From: Methylopila sp. Yamaguchi
GTDB taxonomy: Bacteria > Pseudomonadota > Alphaproteobacteria > Rhizobiales > Methylopilaceae
Assembly (NCBI RefSeq): GCF_002897035.1
Contig: NZ_BAUX01000004.1
Coordinates: 62,001 to 126,000, forward strand
Length of the DNA: 64,000 bases
Reading direction: 5' to 3'
The number at the start of each line of letters is the position of its first letter. The first letter of the stretch is position 1. The position numbers and the translations under genes are program-made. A model generated the notes under the pieces. The model saw only the letters and a list, made by a program, of their open reading frames with translations, did no database searches and was not told where the DNA came from. Below, piece after piece: positions 1 to 9,990 of this stretch.

Positions 1-1
1 C

Positions 2-151
2 GTCTACGAAAAGCTGATCGAGGTTCCGGACCGCGACCTGTTCGCCTGGATCTCGAACAATGAAGCCGTCCCCGGGAATTACGACACGCCCGTCTACCGC
101 CGCCTGCTGGCGTTCCACCAGGCCTTTCCGACGACCGAGCACATCGGGTGA
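2..151 (+). CDS. sdhE: Succinate dehydrogenase assembly factor SdhE, C-terminal part
   Basis: This is the 3' end of a gene that begins before the window; 49 codons and the TGA are visible. The reading contains YEKLIEVPDRDLF, WISN and a terminal YRRLLAFHQAF segment, which match the C-terminal helices of the small SdhE/YgfY (DUF339) family. These proteins promote covalent flavin attachment to the succinate dehydrogenase flavoprotein subunit. The downstream mfd gene is its usual neighbour in Rhizobiales, which supports the call. The N-terminal RGxxE motif lies outside the window, so this rests on the C-terminal half and synteny. Confidence 0.8.
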   Translation, partial: VYEKLIEVPDRDLFAWISNNEAVPGNYDTPVYRRLLAFHQAFPTTEHIG

Positions 152-172
152 GGAGTTGCGGCCCAAGGCCTA

Positions 173-267
173 CTGCGTGCTTTGAGGGCATGAGGGGGTC
201 AGGCGTCGTGTCGATCCCACCCTCTCGTGCTGAGGAGCAGCCGCCCGCTTCGTTACGAAGCACGCAC
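173..267. repeat. Pair of short intergenic palindromic repeat units before mfd
   Basis: Two units face each other. The unit at 221-267 reads cgtgctgaggagc, then a variable centre, then acgaagcacgca. It is the reverse-complement form of the unit found after mfd at 3841-3891. The unit at 173-196 (ctgcgtgctttgaggg, then catgaggg) looks like the opposite orientation with its centre deleted. Elements with a CTCCTCAGCATGAGG core are dispersed in many Rhizobiales genomes. They probably fold as hairpins in RNA; no protein is encoded here. Confidence 0.55.
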
Positions 268-292
268 CGCCTCTCCGCCCTTAAGCGACATC

Positions 293-3200
293 ATGACCCT
301 GAAGCCTGACGCCCTGCTGACTCTTGCGCCCGCCACCGTCACCAATGTGCCGGATGGGTTCGACGCGCTGATCCTGGCGGACCTCGCCCGAGCGGCGCGC
401 GGCAAGCGCCACGACGCCCCGGGCGTGGTGCTTGTGGCGCGCGACGGCGCGCGGCTCGCGGCGCTGGAGCGGGCGCTCGCCTTTATGGCGCCGGACGTGG
501 AGCTGCTGGTGTTCCCCGCCTGGGACTGCCAACCCTATGACCGGGTGTCGCCCAACGCCGCCGTCGTCGCCCAGCGCACGACCACGCTCGCCCGTCTCGC
601 GCGGACCCGCGGCGGCGACGCGCCGCGGCTCGTTTTGACCACCGTCAACGCCGCGCTCCAGCGCATCGCGACGCCGGAAAGCGTCGCGCGCCAGAGCTTT
701 TCGGCGGCGCCTGGCAATATAGTTGACCTTAAGGCTCTCGCCGAATGGCTTGAAATCAACGGTTTTTTGCGCTCCTCGACTGTCCGGGACTACGGCGAAT
801 ACGCCATCCGCGGCGGCATCGTGGATCTGTTCCCCGCCGGGCACGCGGAGCCGATCCGGCTCGACTTCTTCGGCGACACGCTGGAGTCGATCCGGCCGTT
901 TGATCCGGAGACTCAGCGGTCCACCGGACAGTTGCGCGCGCTCGACCTCGTGCCGATGTCCGAGGTGCAGCTCACGTCCGAGACCATCCGGCGATTCCGC
1001 CAGTCCTACGCGGCGACCTTCGGCGCGCCGGGCCGGGACGACCAGCTCTACGCCGCGATCAGCGAGGGCCGGCGCTACGCTGGGCTTGAGCACTGGGCGC
1101 CGCTGTTCCACGACGGGATGGCGACGCTGTTCGACCATCTGGCCGACGCCCGCTTCGTGCTGGATCCGCTGGCCGAGGACGCCGCCGGCGAGCGTCTGGC
1201 GCTGATCGCCGACTACTACGACGCCCGCGTCACGCAGGCGAAGCAGGACAAGAGCGGCGGCGCCTACAAGCCGTTGAAGCCTGACGCGCTCTATCTCGCG
1301 CCCGCCGAATGGCGCGCGCGCCTTGACGAAATGGCGCCGCTGAAGCTGACGCCATTCGCGCTGCCGGAAGGCCAGGGCGGCAAGATCTATGACGCCGGAG
1401 CCCGCGCCGGCCGCAGCTTCGCCGCCGAGCGCGCGGACGAAAACGCCAACGTCTTTGACGCCGTCGCCGAGCACATCCGCGCGCTGAAGGAAGACGGCAA
1501 GCGTGTCGTCGTCGCCGCCTGGAGCGAGGGCGCGCGCGACCGGCTCGGCACCGTTCTCGGCGACCACGGGCTGAAGGCGACCCGCAACGTCGCAAGCTGG
1601 CGCGACGCCATGGCGCTTCCGAAGGACGCGGTGGCGCTGGGCGTGCTCGGGCTGGAGCAGGGCTTCGAGACCGACGAGGTCGCAGTCGTCGCCGAGCAGG
1701 ACATTCTCGGCGACCGTCTGGTGCGGGCGAAGGCCAAGCGCCGCCGCCCCCAGGATTACCTGACGGAGGCGGCCGGCCTCGCCGCGGGCGACCTCGTGGT
1801 GCACGTCGACCACGGCATCGGGCGCTTCGTGGGGCTGAAGACCATCGAGGCCGCGGGCGCCCCCCACGACTGCGTCGAGCTGCACTACGCCAACAACGAC
1901 AAGCTGTTCCTGCCGGTCGAGAACATCGAGCTGCTGACGCGCTACGGCTCCGAGGAGACCGAAGCCGTGCTCGACCGGCTCGGCGGCGCCGGCTGGCAGT
2001 CGCGCAAGGCGCGCCTGAAGAACCGCATCCGCGAGATGGCGGGCGAGCTGATCAAGATCGCAGCCGCCCGCATGACCAAGGAGGCGCCCCGCGCCGTGCC
2101 TCCGGAGGGGCTCTACGACGAGTTCTGCGCCCGCTTCCCCTATGACGAGACCGAGGACCAGCAGGCTGCGATCGACGCCGTGCTGGACGATCTCGCCGCC
2201 GGCCGTCCGATGGACCGGCTGATCTGCGGCGACGTCGGCTTCGGCAAGACCGAGGTCGCGCTGCGCGCGGCCTTCGTGGTGGCGATGACCGGGCGGCAGG
2301 TCGCGGTGATCGTACCCACCACGCTGCTCGCCCGACAGCACTTCAAGACATTCGCCGAACGCTTCCGCGGCCTGCCGCTGAAGGTGCGTCAGGCCTCCCG
2401 CTTCGTCTCGCAGAAGGAGCTCAACGAGACCAAGAAGGGACTCGCGTCCGGCGACATCGACATCGTGGTCGGCACCCACGCCCTGCTCGGCAAGACGATC
2501 GGCTTCAAGGACCTCGGCCTCGTGATCGTCGACGAGGAGCAGCACTTCGGCGTCGGCCACAAGGAGAAGATGAAGACGCTGCGCGCCGAGGTGCACGTGC
2601 TGACGCTCTCGGCGACGCCGATTCCTCGCACCCTGCAATTGGCGCTGACCGGCGTGCGCGAGCTGTCGATGATCGCGACGCCCCCTGTCGACCGCCTCGC
2701 GGTGCGCTCGTTCGTGGCGCCGTTCGATCCGCTGATCGTGCGCGAGGCGCTGCTGCGCGAGCGTTACCGCGGCGGCCAGTCCTTCTTCGTCTGCCCGCAC
2801 ATCGAGGACCTCGCCGCCGCCCGCAGCTTCCTCGAATCCCAGGTGCCGGAGGTAAAGTTCATCGTGGCCAACGGCCAGATGGCGGCGGGCGACCTCGAGC
2901 AGGCGATGACCGACTTCTACGAGGGCCGCTACGACGTGCTGCTTTCGACCGCGATCGTCGAATCCGGCCTCGACATCCCGAACGCCAACACCTTGGTCGT
3001 CTACCGCGCCGACATGTTCGGCCTCGCCGCGCTCTACCAGCTCCGCGGCCGCGTGGGTCGCGCCAAGACGCGCGCCTATGCGCTGTTCACGGTTCCCGCC
3101 AACAAGGTGCCGACGGTGAACGCTGAGCGCCGGTTGAAGGTCCTGCAGTCGCTCGAGGGTCTTGGCGCCGGCTTCCAACTCGCAAGCCACGATCTCGACA

Positions 3201-3805
3201 TCCGCGGGGCGGGCAACCTGCTCGGCGAAGAGCAGTCCGGCCACATCAGGGAAGTCGGCTACGAGCTCTACCAGCAGATGCTGGAGGACGCGGTCGAGAG
3301 TCTCAAGGAGGGCGGGGCTGAGGTTGTCGCCGACCAGTGGTCGCCGCAGATCACGCTCGGCGCGCCGGTCATGATCCCCGAAGAGTTCGTGGGAGATCTC
3401 GCGATCCGCCTGTCGCTCTACCGCCGCCTCGCCGAGATCGACACCGACGAGGGGCTCGATTCCTTCGCCGCCGAACTGGTCGACCGCTTCGGGCCGCTGC
3501 CGAGCGAGGTCAAACAACTTCTCGAGATCGCCGCCATCAAGGCGCTCTGCCGACGGGCGAATGTCGAGAAGATCGACGCCGGGCCGAAGGGCGTCGTGCT
3601 CGCCTTCCGCGACAATTCCTTCGCGAACCCGGACGGCCTCGTCATGCACATCGCGCGCGAGGAGGGACCGAACGCCAAGGTCCGCCCCGACATGAAGATC
3701 GTGTTCAAGCGCGAGTGGCCGACGGTGGAGAAGCGCCTGAAGGGCGCCGCCAAGCTGCTGCGCGATCTGGTGAAGATCGCCGAGAGCGGCAAAAAGGCTG
3801 CCTAG
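293..3805 (+). CDS. mfd: Transcription-repair coupling factor Mfd
   Basis: The product is an 1170-residue ATP-dependent translocase that removes RNA polymerase stalled at DNA lesions and recruits UvrA, starting transcription-coupled nucleotide excision repair. The N-terminal third is the UvrB-like module. A CarD-like RNA polymerase interaction domain follows at about residues 490-570 (GDLVVHVDHGIGRFVG). The RecG-like helicase core carries the Walker A motif GDVGFGKTE near residue 645 and the DEEQHFG box near 746. The C-terminal D7 domain is complete. I chose ATG 293 over an in-frame start at 227, because residues before 293 would come from the intergenic repeat. Length is normal for the family. 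Confidence 0.95.
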   Translation: MTLKPDALLTLAPATVTNVPDGFDALILADLARAARGKRHDAPGVVLVARDGARLAALERALAFMAPDVELLVFPAWDCQPYDRVSPNAAVVAQRTTTLARLARTRGGDAPRLVLTTVNAALQRIATPESVARQSFSAAPGNIVDLKALAEWLEINGFLRSSTVRDYGEYAIRGGIVDLFPAGHAEPIRLDFFGDTLESIRPFDPETQRSTGQLRALDLVPMSEVQLTSETIRRFRQSYAATFGAPGRDDQLYAAISEGRRYAGLEHWAPLFHDGMATLFDHLADARFVLDPLAEDAAGERLALIADYYDARVTQAKQDKSGGAYKPLKPDALYLAPAEWRARLDEMAPLKLTPFALPEGQGGKIYDAGARAGRSFAAERADENANVFDAVAEHIRALKEDGKRVVVAAWSEGARDRLGTVLGDHGLKATRNVASWRDAMALPKDAVALGVLGLEQGFETDEVAVVAEQDILGDRLVRAKAKRRRPQDYLTEAAGLAAGDLVVHVDHGIGRFVGLKTIEAAGAPHDCVELHYANNDKLFLPVENIELLTRYGSEETEAVLDRLGGAGWQSRKARLKNRIREMAGELIKIAAARMTKEAPRAVPPEGLYDEFCARFPYDETEDQQAAIDAVLDDLAAGRPMDRLICGDVGFGKTEVALRAAFVVAMTGRQVAVIVPTTLLARQHFKTFAERFRGLPLKVRQASRFVSQKELNETKKGLASGDIDIVVGTHALLGKTIGFKDLGLVIVDEEQHFGVGHKEKMKTLRAEVHVLTLSATPIPRTLQLALTGVRELSMIATPPVDRLAVRSFVAPFDPLIVREALLRERYRGGQSFFVCPHIEDLAAARSFLESQVPEVKFIVANGQMAAGDLEQAMTDFYEGRYDVLLSTAIVESGLDIPNANTLVVYRADMFGLAALYQLRGRVGRAKTRAYALFTVPANKVPTVNAERRLKVLQSLEGLGAGFQLASHDLDIRGAGNLLGEEQSGHIREVGYELYQQMLEDAVESLKEGGAEVVADQWSPQITLGAPVMIPEEFVGDLAIRLSLYRRLAEIDTDEGLDSFAAELVDRFGPLPSEVKQLLEIAAIKALCRRANVEKIDAGPKGVVLAFRDNSFANPDGLVMHIAREEGPNAKVRPDMKIVFKREWPTVEKRLKGAAKLLRDLVKIAESGKKAA

Positions 3806-3840
3806 TTCGAGGCCGCGCTCTTGGGCGAAGCGACATCCGA

Positions 3841-3891
3841 CTGCGTGCTTCGGGACGCCTCGCCCACGTGGGGCTCCTCAGCATGAGGACC
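3841..3891. repeat. Intergenic palindromic repeat unit after mfd
   Basis: The unit reads ctgcgtgcttcgggacgcc, a short centre, then ggctcctcagcatgagg. Its reverse complement matches the unit at 221-267 at both ends, so mfd is bracketed by inverted copies. It lies in the gap between mfd and the convergent export gene and could act as a weak terminator or RNA-stabilising hairpin. No T-run follows, so I do not call it a rho-independent terminator. Confidence 0.5.
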
Positions 3892-3925
3892 GTTGCGGCG
3901 CTCCGGCCGGAGAGCATCGACCAGC

Positions 3926-4486
3926 TTAGAACCAGCGCTCCTCCACCGTGATCGTGTCGCCGGGGCGGACGGGATAGGTCAGCGGCACCTCCGCCTTGAA
4001 CACCCGGTCGCCGTGGCGGCGGGTGAGCTCGACCTTCTTCTTCTCGGCGCGCGGCGAGAATCCGCTGGCGATCGCGACCGCGTTCTCGGCCGTCATGCCG
4101 ACGACGTAGGGGTACTGGCCGGCGTTGTTGACCTCGCCCAGGATGTAGAACGGCCGGTAGCCCTCGATCTCGACGGAGACGTTGGGGTCGCGCAGGAAAC
4201 CGCTCTTCAGCTTGGCCTCGAGCCCGGTGCGGACCTGGTCGGGCGTCTTGTTCACCACCGCGTAGCGGCCGACCAGCGGCATGGCGATCTGACCGTCCGC
4301 TTCCACCGTGTAACTGTTCGAGAGGTTCGGCTGGCCGAACACGCTGACGCGCAAACGGTCGCCGGTCGCGAGCACGTAGGGCTCGTCGAAGGCCGCTGCG
4401 AGCGGCGGGGGCACGGCCCGCGGGCCGGAGCAGGCTCCGAGCAGCGCGGCGGCGAACGACAGGGTGAGCGTGAGGCGGGTCGACAT
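3926..4486 (-). CDS. Polysaccharide export lipoprotein, OPX (Wza/GumB-like) family
   Basis: This 186-residue protein has a lipoprotein signal peptide with the lipobox LGAC, so Cys19 is the expected lipidated residue. The polysaccharide export domain follows (YVLATGDRLRVSVFGQPNLS, about residues 37-110). An SLBB-like segment comes next (YILGEVNNAGQYPY to VRPGDTITVEERWF). It lacks the extra SLBB domains and C-terminal amphipathic helix of full Wza, so it is a short OPX protein, probably a periplasmic or outer-membrane part of an exopolysaccharide exporter. The Wzz-type partner is divergently transcribed from 4653, and the 166-bp gap must hold both promoters. Confidence 0.88.
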   Translation of the reverse strand: MSTRLTLTLSFAAALLGACSGPRAVPPPLAAAFDEPYVLATGDRLRVSVFGQPNLSNSYTVEADGQIAMPLVGRYAVVNKTPDQVRTGLEAKLKSGFLRDPNVSVEIEGYRPFYILGEVNNAGQYPYVVGMTAENAVAIASGFSPRAEKKKVELTRRHGDRVFKAEVPLTYPVRPGDTITVEERWF

Positions 4487-4652
4487 CGGCTAAGCGAACC
4501 TCGCGTTGAAGGTTTACGCTTCGTTACCCCCAGTAGGGTTAACAATCGGTTGTCTTCCGGTGAACAGGCCCGCGGCGAGTTAACCATGCGGCAACCATAA
4601 CGATGGCTTTCTGATCGGAAGAAACGCGTTCGATCAGGAATCGGGAACGGAC

Positions 4653-6818
4653 ATGTCCAACCGAACGAGCACTGCGGCGGAGGACGATCGCCCCATCGGG
4701 GGAGAGATCGATCTGCGCGCGCTTGGCCGTGGGCTGTGGCGCCGCAGGTTCTGGATCGTCGGACCGGCGCTCGTCGTCGCCGTGCTCGCCTTCCTCTTCG
4801 TCGAGCTCACCAGCCCGTACTACCGGGCGACTGCGCTCGTTCTGATCGAGAACCGCGACCAACTCGCGCCCGGCGGCGGCGCGCCGGCGCCCCAGCTTCC
4901 CGACGAGCAGGCGGTCGCCACCCAGGTCCAGCTGATCCAGTCGCGCGATCTCGTGCGCCAGGTCGCGGCCAAGCTCGATCTCGGCCGGGACAAGGAGTTT
5001 TCCGCCGGCGACGGTTCGTTCCTGCAGAAGCTCGTGGGACTCGTCGGCCTCGGGGACGCGGACGGCGATCAGCCGGTGCGCGAGCAGGTGGTCGACAAGG
5101 TCGCCAGGAACCTGTCCGTTTATCCGGTCTCCGGCGCCCGCGTAGTCGGTATCGAATTCGTCTCAACCAACCCGGACCGGGCCGCCGACGTCGCGAACGG
5201 CTTCGTGGACGCCTATTTCGACATCCAGCGCGGGGCCAAGCGCGACCAGAATCGCCAGGCCGTTCAGTATCTCTCCGAAGAGATCGAGCGGATGCGCGAC
5301 CGCGTCAGCGAGGCTGAGGGCAAGGTCGAGGCGTTCCGCGCCAAGGCCGGGCTGCTCGTTGGGAGCGGCGGCACGACGGTGACCGCGCAGCAGCTGGGCG
5401 AGATCAACACCCAGCTCGGCGCGGCGCGCACCCAGCAGGGCGAGGCCCGCGCGAAGGCCGATCTCATCCGGGACCTCCTGCGCCAGGGGCGGCCTTCGGA
5501 AGCGCTCGACATCGCGAACTCCGACGTTGTCCGCTCGCTGGCGCAGCAGCGCTCGCAGCTCGCGGCGCAGATCGCGAGCGAGGGCCGTACGCTGCTGTCG
5601 CAGCATCCCCGGATGCGCGAACTCGCGGCGCAGCTCACCGGCCTCGACGTCTCAATCCGCACCGAGGCGGAGAAGCTCGCCCGCGCCTTCGAGAACGAGG
5701 CCAAGTCCGCCGGCGCCCGCGTGGCGGCTCTGGAAGCCAGGCTCGAAGACCAGAAGTCGGTCGCGGCCACCGCGAACGACCAGGACGTCCAGCTGCGGGC
5801 GCTCGATCGCGAGGCGCGGACCCAGCGCGATCTGCTGGAGCAGATGCTGACCCGCTACCGCGAGACGTCGGCGCGCGAGAACCCCGACGCGCTGCTGGCC
5901 GACGCCCGCATCATCACCAAGGCGGCGGCGCCGAGCGAGGCCTACTTCCCCAAGAAGATCCCGACCATCGTGCTCGCGACCCTCGGCGCCTTCGTACTGG
6001 CGCTGTTCGCGGCCGCGACCGCCGAGGTCTTCAGCGCCGCGGGCCGTCGTCCCGAAGACGAGGACGCCGCTCCGCCGCCTCCCGCTGTCGGCGAGACGCC
6101 CGTGTTCGGCCGACTTCAGGGCGCGGCCTACCAGACGCCCGGTGACATGCCGGCCGCTCCGGCGCCGGTCGCGCCGCCGCCCGGCCTTACGCCCTCCCGG
6201 GCTGAATCGATCGAAGTCGCGGACGCCGCGCTGGTGTCCGCGCTCGCCCGGCAGCTCGCGGCCATGCCGACCTCCAGCGGCGCGCTGCGGATCCTCGCGA
6301 CGGGCGCGCGCCCTGAGGTGTCCGTCGACGACGTCGCGACGAATCTCGCGCGCATCCTGTCCGAGTCCGGCCGCCGCGTGGTGGCCATCGACGCCGGGGG
6401 CGGCGCGCCGCGCCTCGGCGATGAGGTCGCAGGACCGGGGCTGGCGGAGCTGCTCGAAGGCTCCGTAACCTTCGCGCAAGCGATTCATCGCGATCGCGGC
6501 TCGCGGGTGCACGTGGTGCCGCGGGGCGGCTCATCCTATGCGTCGCTGGACGCGGCGGCCCAGGGGCGCCTCGGCGTAGTGCTTGAAGCGCTCGCGCTGA
6601 CCTACGATTTCGTCCTGCTGTCGACGCCCGGCGGAGTGGGCGGCGCGGACGCCTTCACGCCCCATTGCGAGGCCGCGATCCTGGTCTCCAACACTGGCGC
6701 CGGAGATGTCGCGACGGTGGACGCGCACGACCGGCTGAAGGCGACGGGCATCGAGGACGTCGTGGTTCTCCTGAAGCGCGACATCGGCCCCGACGACGGC
6801 TCTCGCCTCGCCGCCTGA
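4653..6818 (+). CDS. Exopolysaccharide chain-length regulator (Wzz/GNVR) with degenerate BY-kinase-like domain
   Basis: This 721-residue polysaccharide co-polymerase has a Wzz domain. The first membrane segment is at about residues 35-53, a long periplasmic coiled coil spans about 190-430, and the second membrane segment is at about 438-458. A proline-rich linker and a cytoplasmic domain at about 545-721 follow. That domain aligns with bacterial tyrosine kinases (Wzc/ExoP type), but its ATP-binding motifs are lost. The Walker A position near 547 reads [12 protein letters not shown] with no GK[ST]. The Walker A' region near 575 reads VVAIDAGGG and the Walker B region near 650 reads [10 protein letters not shown]. 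There is no C-terminal tyrosine cluster. It probably controls chain length with the divergent OPX protein but should not be an active kinase. Confidence 0.85.
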   Translation: MSNRTSTAAEDDRPIGGEIDLRALGRGLWRRRFWIVGPALVVAVLAFLFVELTSPYYRATALVLIENRDQLAPGGGAPAPQLPDEQAVATQVQLIQSRDLVRQVAAKLDLGRDKEFSAGDGSFLQKLVGLVGLGDADGDQPVREQVVDKVARNLSVYPVSGARVVGIEFVSTNPDRAADVANGFVDAYFDIQRGAKRDQNRQAVQYLSEEIERMRDRVSEAEGKVEAFRAKAGLLVGSGGTTVTAQQLGEINTQLGAARTQQGEARAKADLIRDLLRQGRPSEALDIANSDVVRSLAQQRSQLAAQIASEGRTLLSQHPRMRELAAQLTGLDVSIRTEAEKLARAFENEAKSAGARVAALEARLEDQKSVAATANDQDVQLRALDREARTQRDLLEQMLTRYRETSARENPDALLADARIITKAAAPSEAYFPKKIPTIVLATLGAFVLALFAAATAEVFSAAGRRPEDEDAAPPPPAVGETPVFGRLQGAAYQTPGDMPAAPAPVAPPPGLTPSRAESIEVADAALVSALARQLAAMPTSSGALRILATGARPEVSVDDVATNLARILSESGRRVVAIDAGGGAPRLGDEVAGPGLAELLEGSVTFAQAIHRDRGSRVHVVPRGGSSYASLDAAAQGRLGVVLEALALTYDFVLLSTPGGVGGADAFTPHCEAAILVSNTGAGDVATVDAHDRLKATGIEDVVVLLKRDIGPDDGSRLAA

Positions 6819-6975
6819 GCGCGGCGGGCCGCCAGCAACCCCGATCCGGTCGGGCGGCATACTAAGCAGGGCGCCGGTTGTTGTCGGTGTATCATCTTCT
6901 TTCAGAAGGATTAAGTTTAATAGAGATTTAGATGTTTCCCGCCGAGATTTATGCTTCGACGGTGGAGAGACGACG

Positions 6976-8652
6976 ATGACGATCTCGATCAAGACTCTAT
7001 TGACGGCAATGTTCGGCGTCTTGTTCGCAGTGATCGTCGGGCAGGGTATTTTTGGCCTGACGTCGCTCAACGCCATCGGCGACGTCACGCAAGTTCTCGT
7101 CGAAAAGCGCATGCCGGCGCTGTCCGCGATAGCGCGGCTCGACACCGCCCTCGCGAAACAGCGCGTCGCGCAATACCGCGTCCTCAACGCCGACAGGACG
7201 GAGGAGCAGGCGGCCCGCGACGCCCTCGACTCGGCCGTCCGAGAGATCCAGACCGCGACGAAGCTCGTCGAAGGCGGCCTCTGGGACCAGAAGGATATCG
7301 ATCTTTTCCGCAGCCTCCAGGTGCAGCTCACGCGCGGGCGCGGCCTGTGGGACGACGTCGTGGCGATGGCGCAGGCCGGCGACCGGGACAACGCGGTCGC
7401 GCTGTTCACGGGGGCCATGAGCCGAAACGCCGGCGAGGCCGACGGCAAGCTGCGCGCGTTCGTTGAAGACCTGCAGTCCGACGTCGCCGCGCAGAGCCAG
7501 GAGCTGCAGGACACGATCGGCGGCGGCCGGCTCGCCGCCTATGGCGCGCTGGGCTTCGGGGCGTTGGTCGCGCTGGTCTCGCTTCTGACGAGCCGCTTCC
7601 GCGTTGTCCGACCGATCGGCGGGATGACGCTGGTGATGCGGCGGCTCGCCGAAGGCGACCTGACGGCCGAGGTCCCCGATCGCGCGCGCCGCGACGAGAT
7701 CGGCGCGATGGCTGCGGCCGTGCAGACCTTCAAGGAGGGCCTTCTCCGGAACCGCGCCCTCGAGGCCGAGACGGCCCAGGCGCGCCTGGACGCCGAGGTT
7801 AGCCGTCGGCAGATCGTGACCGACCTCGCGGACCGGTTCGAGAACGCGATCGGCGCGGTCGTGGGCGGCGTTTCGTCGGCGGCCACCGAGATGCAGGCCA
7901 CCGCCGAGCAGCTCACGAAATCGGCGAACGAGACCTCGCGTCGCTCGAGCGCGGTGGCGACGGCCTCGGAGGAAGCCTCCGTGAACGTCACCTCCGTGGC
8001 TGCGGCGGCCGAGGAGATGGGCCATTCGGTCCAGGAGATCGGCCGGCAGGTCGAGCGCTCAGCGCACATGTCGGTCGACGCGGTCGCCCAGGCGGAAGCG
8101 ACGGCGAGCGTGGTCGCCGAACTCACCGACGTCGCCGGCAGCATCGGCGTGGTGGTCGATATGATCGCCTCGCTTGCGGCGCAGACCAATCTCCTGGCCC
8201 TCAACGCCACCATCGAGGCGGCGCGCGCCGGCGAGGCGGGCCGCGGCTTCGCCGTCGTCGCGGCGGAGGTGAAGCAACTCGCCACCCAGACCGCCAGCGC
8301 CACCGCGGAGATCGACGGCAAGGTTACGGCGATCCGCGCGAGCTCCGGGCAGGTGGCCTCGGCCATCGCCGCGATCTCGGGCACGATCCATGGCCTGAGC
8401 GAGGTCGCCGGCGCCATCGCCGCCGCGGTCGAACAGCAGAACGCGACGACCCGCGAAATCGTCGTTGCGATCTCGGAAGCCTCGCGCGGCGCGAACGACG
8501 TTTCAGCGGGGGTGGGGGACGTGGCGCGCGCGGCGGACGAAGCGGGCGCGGGCGCCTCCCAGGTCCTTTCCGCGTCCGGCGAACTCGCCCACCAGGCGGA
8601 GACGCTGCGGTCCGAGGTCCACAGCTTCCTTGCGACCGTCAGGGCCGCCTGA
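6976..8652 (+). CDS. Methyl-accepting chemotaxis protein
   Basis: This is a 558-residue membrane chemoreceptor. Transmembrane segment 1 is at residues 7-29. A helical four-helix-bundle-type periplasmic sensor spans about 30-183, with transmembrane segment 2 at about 185-206. A HAMP domain follows at about 206-260, then the coiled-coil signalling domain. The conserved hairpin tip ([18 protein letters not shown], then GRGFAVVA) lies at about 402-430 and binds CheA/CheW. No CheB/CheR-tethering pentapeptide is seen at the C-terminus (ATVRAA). The ligand cannot be read from sequence and no che genes lie nearby. The 157-bp region upstream is AT-rich and probably carries its own promoter. Confidence 0.93.
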   Translation: MTISIKTLLTAMFGVLFAVIVGQGIFGLTSLNAIGDVTQVLVEKRMPALSAIARLDTALAKQRVAQYRVLNADRTEEQAARDALDSAVREIQTATKLVEGGLWDQKDIDLFRSLQVQLTRGRGLWDDVVAMAQAGDRDNAVALFTGAMSRNAGEADGKLRAFVEDLQSDVAAQSQELQDTIGGGRLAAYGALGFGALVALVSLLTSRFRVVRPIGGMTLVMRRLAEGDLTAEVPDRARRDEIGAMAAAVQTFKEGLLRNRALEAETAQARLDAEVSRRQIVTDLADRFENAIGAVVGGVSSAATEMQATAEQLTKSANETSRRSSAVATASEEASVNVTSVAAAAEEMGHSVQEIGRQVERSAHMSVDAVAQAEATASVVAELTDVAGSIGVVVDMIASLAAQTNLLALNATIEAARAGEAGRGFAVVAAEVKQLATQTASATAEIDGKVTAIRASSGQVASAIAAISGTIHGLSEVAGAIAAAVEQQNATTREIVVAISEASRGANDVSAGVGDVARAADEAGAGASQVLSASGELAHQAETLRSEVHSFLATVRAA

Positions 8653-8676
8653 CGGCGGCGCAGGGGCCCGCCGCGT

Positions 8677-9954
8677 TCAGTCGACGGGCTCTTTGGCGGC
8701 GGCGGTCTCCGTAGCGCCCACGGGCTTCGCCCGGAGTTTGCGGAGCCGCTCGATCAGACCATAGGCCGTCGGATTGGCCTTGATGCGCGCCTTGGCGGCG
8801 GTCTTGGCCGCGGCGGCCGCCGCGACCGCGCGTCCGAGGGCGGTGACGCCGAAGATCGAGTCGAACAGCGGCTCGCTGTCGGGGCAGTACATCTGCTTGT
8901 AGGCCGCCGCGCCGACGCCGAGGTCGAACCGCGTCATGCCGCGCGAGATGGCGTCCTCGACCATGAAGTTGAGCAGCAACTCGCCCGGGCTGTAGCGGGC
9001 GGGATCGCCGCTCGTAATCGAGTTGAACATCCCGCACATCCGGTCGGCGTCGCAGATCACCGCGAAGGTGGCGATGACCTCTCCGGCGAGGTCGAAGCCG
9101 TAGAGGTCGACGGTGCGTCGGCCGCCGTCCAGGCCGGCGGCGGTCCGGATGAACCGGTCGACGCCCGGCGCCGCGAAGGGGTTGTCGACGCCGCGGGCGC
9201 CGAGGCGCTGGGCCTTCTGGCGGAAGTAGGCGTCGAGGACGCGTTCGCGGTCATCCGCGCTCTCGGCGCGGTACAGCCGCACGACGCCCTGCTCTTCGAA
9301 CCGGCGCATCTTGCGACGCTGCGCGGAGCGCGTCTTGGCGGAGACGAAGCGCTTGAGGTGTAGCTCAAGGCTCTCGGCGAGAGGGCCGCTGTAGCCTTCG
9401 TCCGGCGCGGCCTGGCGGGGCAGCGTCGCGAAGGGGTTCGAAACGCCGTTCCACGCCGTCGGCTGATTGCGCAGGACGAACAGGTCCACTCCGCCGGCCC
9501 GCGCGGTTTCCCGGACCAAGCGGGCGACTTCGCCGGCGCCGAAGGCCGCGAGCCGGTCGCGGCGGACGACGGGCATGTTGTAGTTGACGTGCGTGCCGCC
9601 GAGGAACACCGCGGTAGCGAGCCCGAACGACCGGCGCACGCCGAAGGGCAGCAGGGCGACGGCGACGCCGTCCCCGTCGCGCGCGACCGCGATCAGCGGC
9701 GCCGTCCGCTCATGCCCCGCGGCGTGGTCGCTCCACGCCCGGAGGAACGCGGGGGTCTGGTAGGGCGTGGCGAGGGCGCGGCCAAGGAGGTCGGTCCAAA
9801 GCGACTCGACGGCCGCGACGTCGCGATGGATCTCGATCGACGCGAAGGCGGCGCCGGCGGCTGCGTCGGCGCTGCGGAGCAGCGGTCGTCCCTCGATCAT
9901 GTCGACGCTGGTCATGCTGGGGTCCGCTCCAGTTTCACGCTCCGACAGGCGCAC
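8677..9954 (-). CDS. GNAT-type acyltransferase, BioF2-like/CelD family
   Basis: The protein has 425 residues. The central and C-terminal part carries a GNAT fold of the BioF2-like/CelD type (Acetyltransf_6): a basic SAKTRSAQRRKMRRFEEQG segment, then VDLYGFDLAGEVIATF and RYSPGELLLNFMVEDAI with FDLGVG. Members of this family occur in cellulose and exopolysaccharide loci and are presumed to acylate glycans or carrier-linked substrates; the substrate here is unknown. The C-terminus is an Ala/Lys-rich tail. An alternative ATG at 9915 would remove 13 residues. It converges with the chemoreceptor gene. Confidence 0.72.
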   Translation of the reverse strand: MRLSERETGADPSMTSVDMIEGRPLLRSADAAAGAAFASIEIHRDVAAVESLWTDLLGRALATPYQTPAFLRAWSDHAAGHERTAPLIAVARDGDGVAVALLPFGVRRSFGLATAVFLGGTHVNYNMPVVRRDRLAAFGAGEVARLVRETARAGGVDLFVLRNQPTAWNGVSNPFATLPRQAAPDEGYSGPLAESLELHLKRFVSAKTRSAQRRKMRRFEEQGVVRLYRAESADDRERVLDAYFRQKAQRLGARGVDNPFAAPGVDRFIRTAAGLDGGRRTVDLYGFDLAGEVIATFAVICDADRMCGMFNSITSGDPARYSPGELLLNFMVEDAISRGMTRFDLGVGAAAYKQMYCPDSEPLFDSIFGVTALGRAVAAAAAAKTAAKARIKANPTAYGLIERLRKLRAKPVGATETAAAKEPVD

Positions 9955-9990
9955 GGCGAGGTTAAGGCCGCGCTAGCGCCCCGAGGCCCG

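Noticed and set aside
281-3649. 1122-codon minus-strand open frame inside mfd
   Set aside because: It is antisense to a complete, well-recognised mfd gene. Its protein is rich in Arg, His and Val with no domain, which is typical of antisense frames in GC-rich genes.
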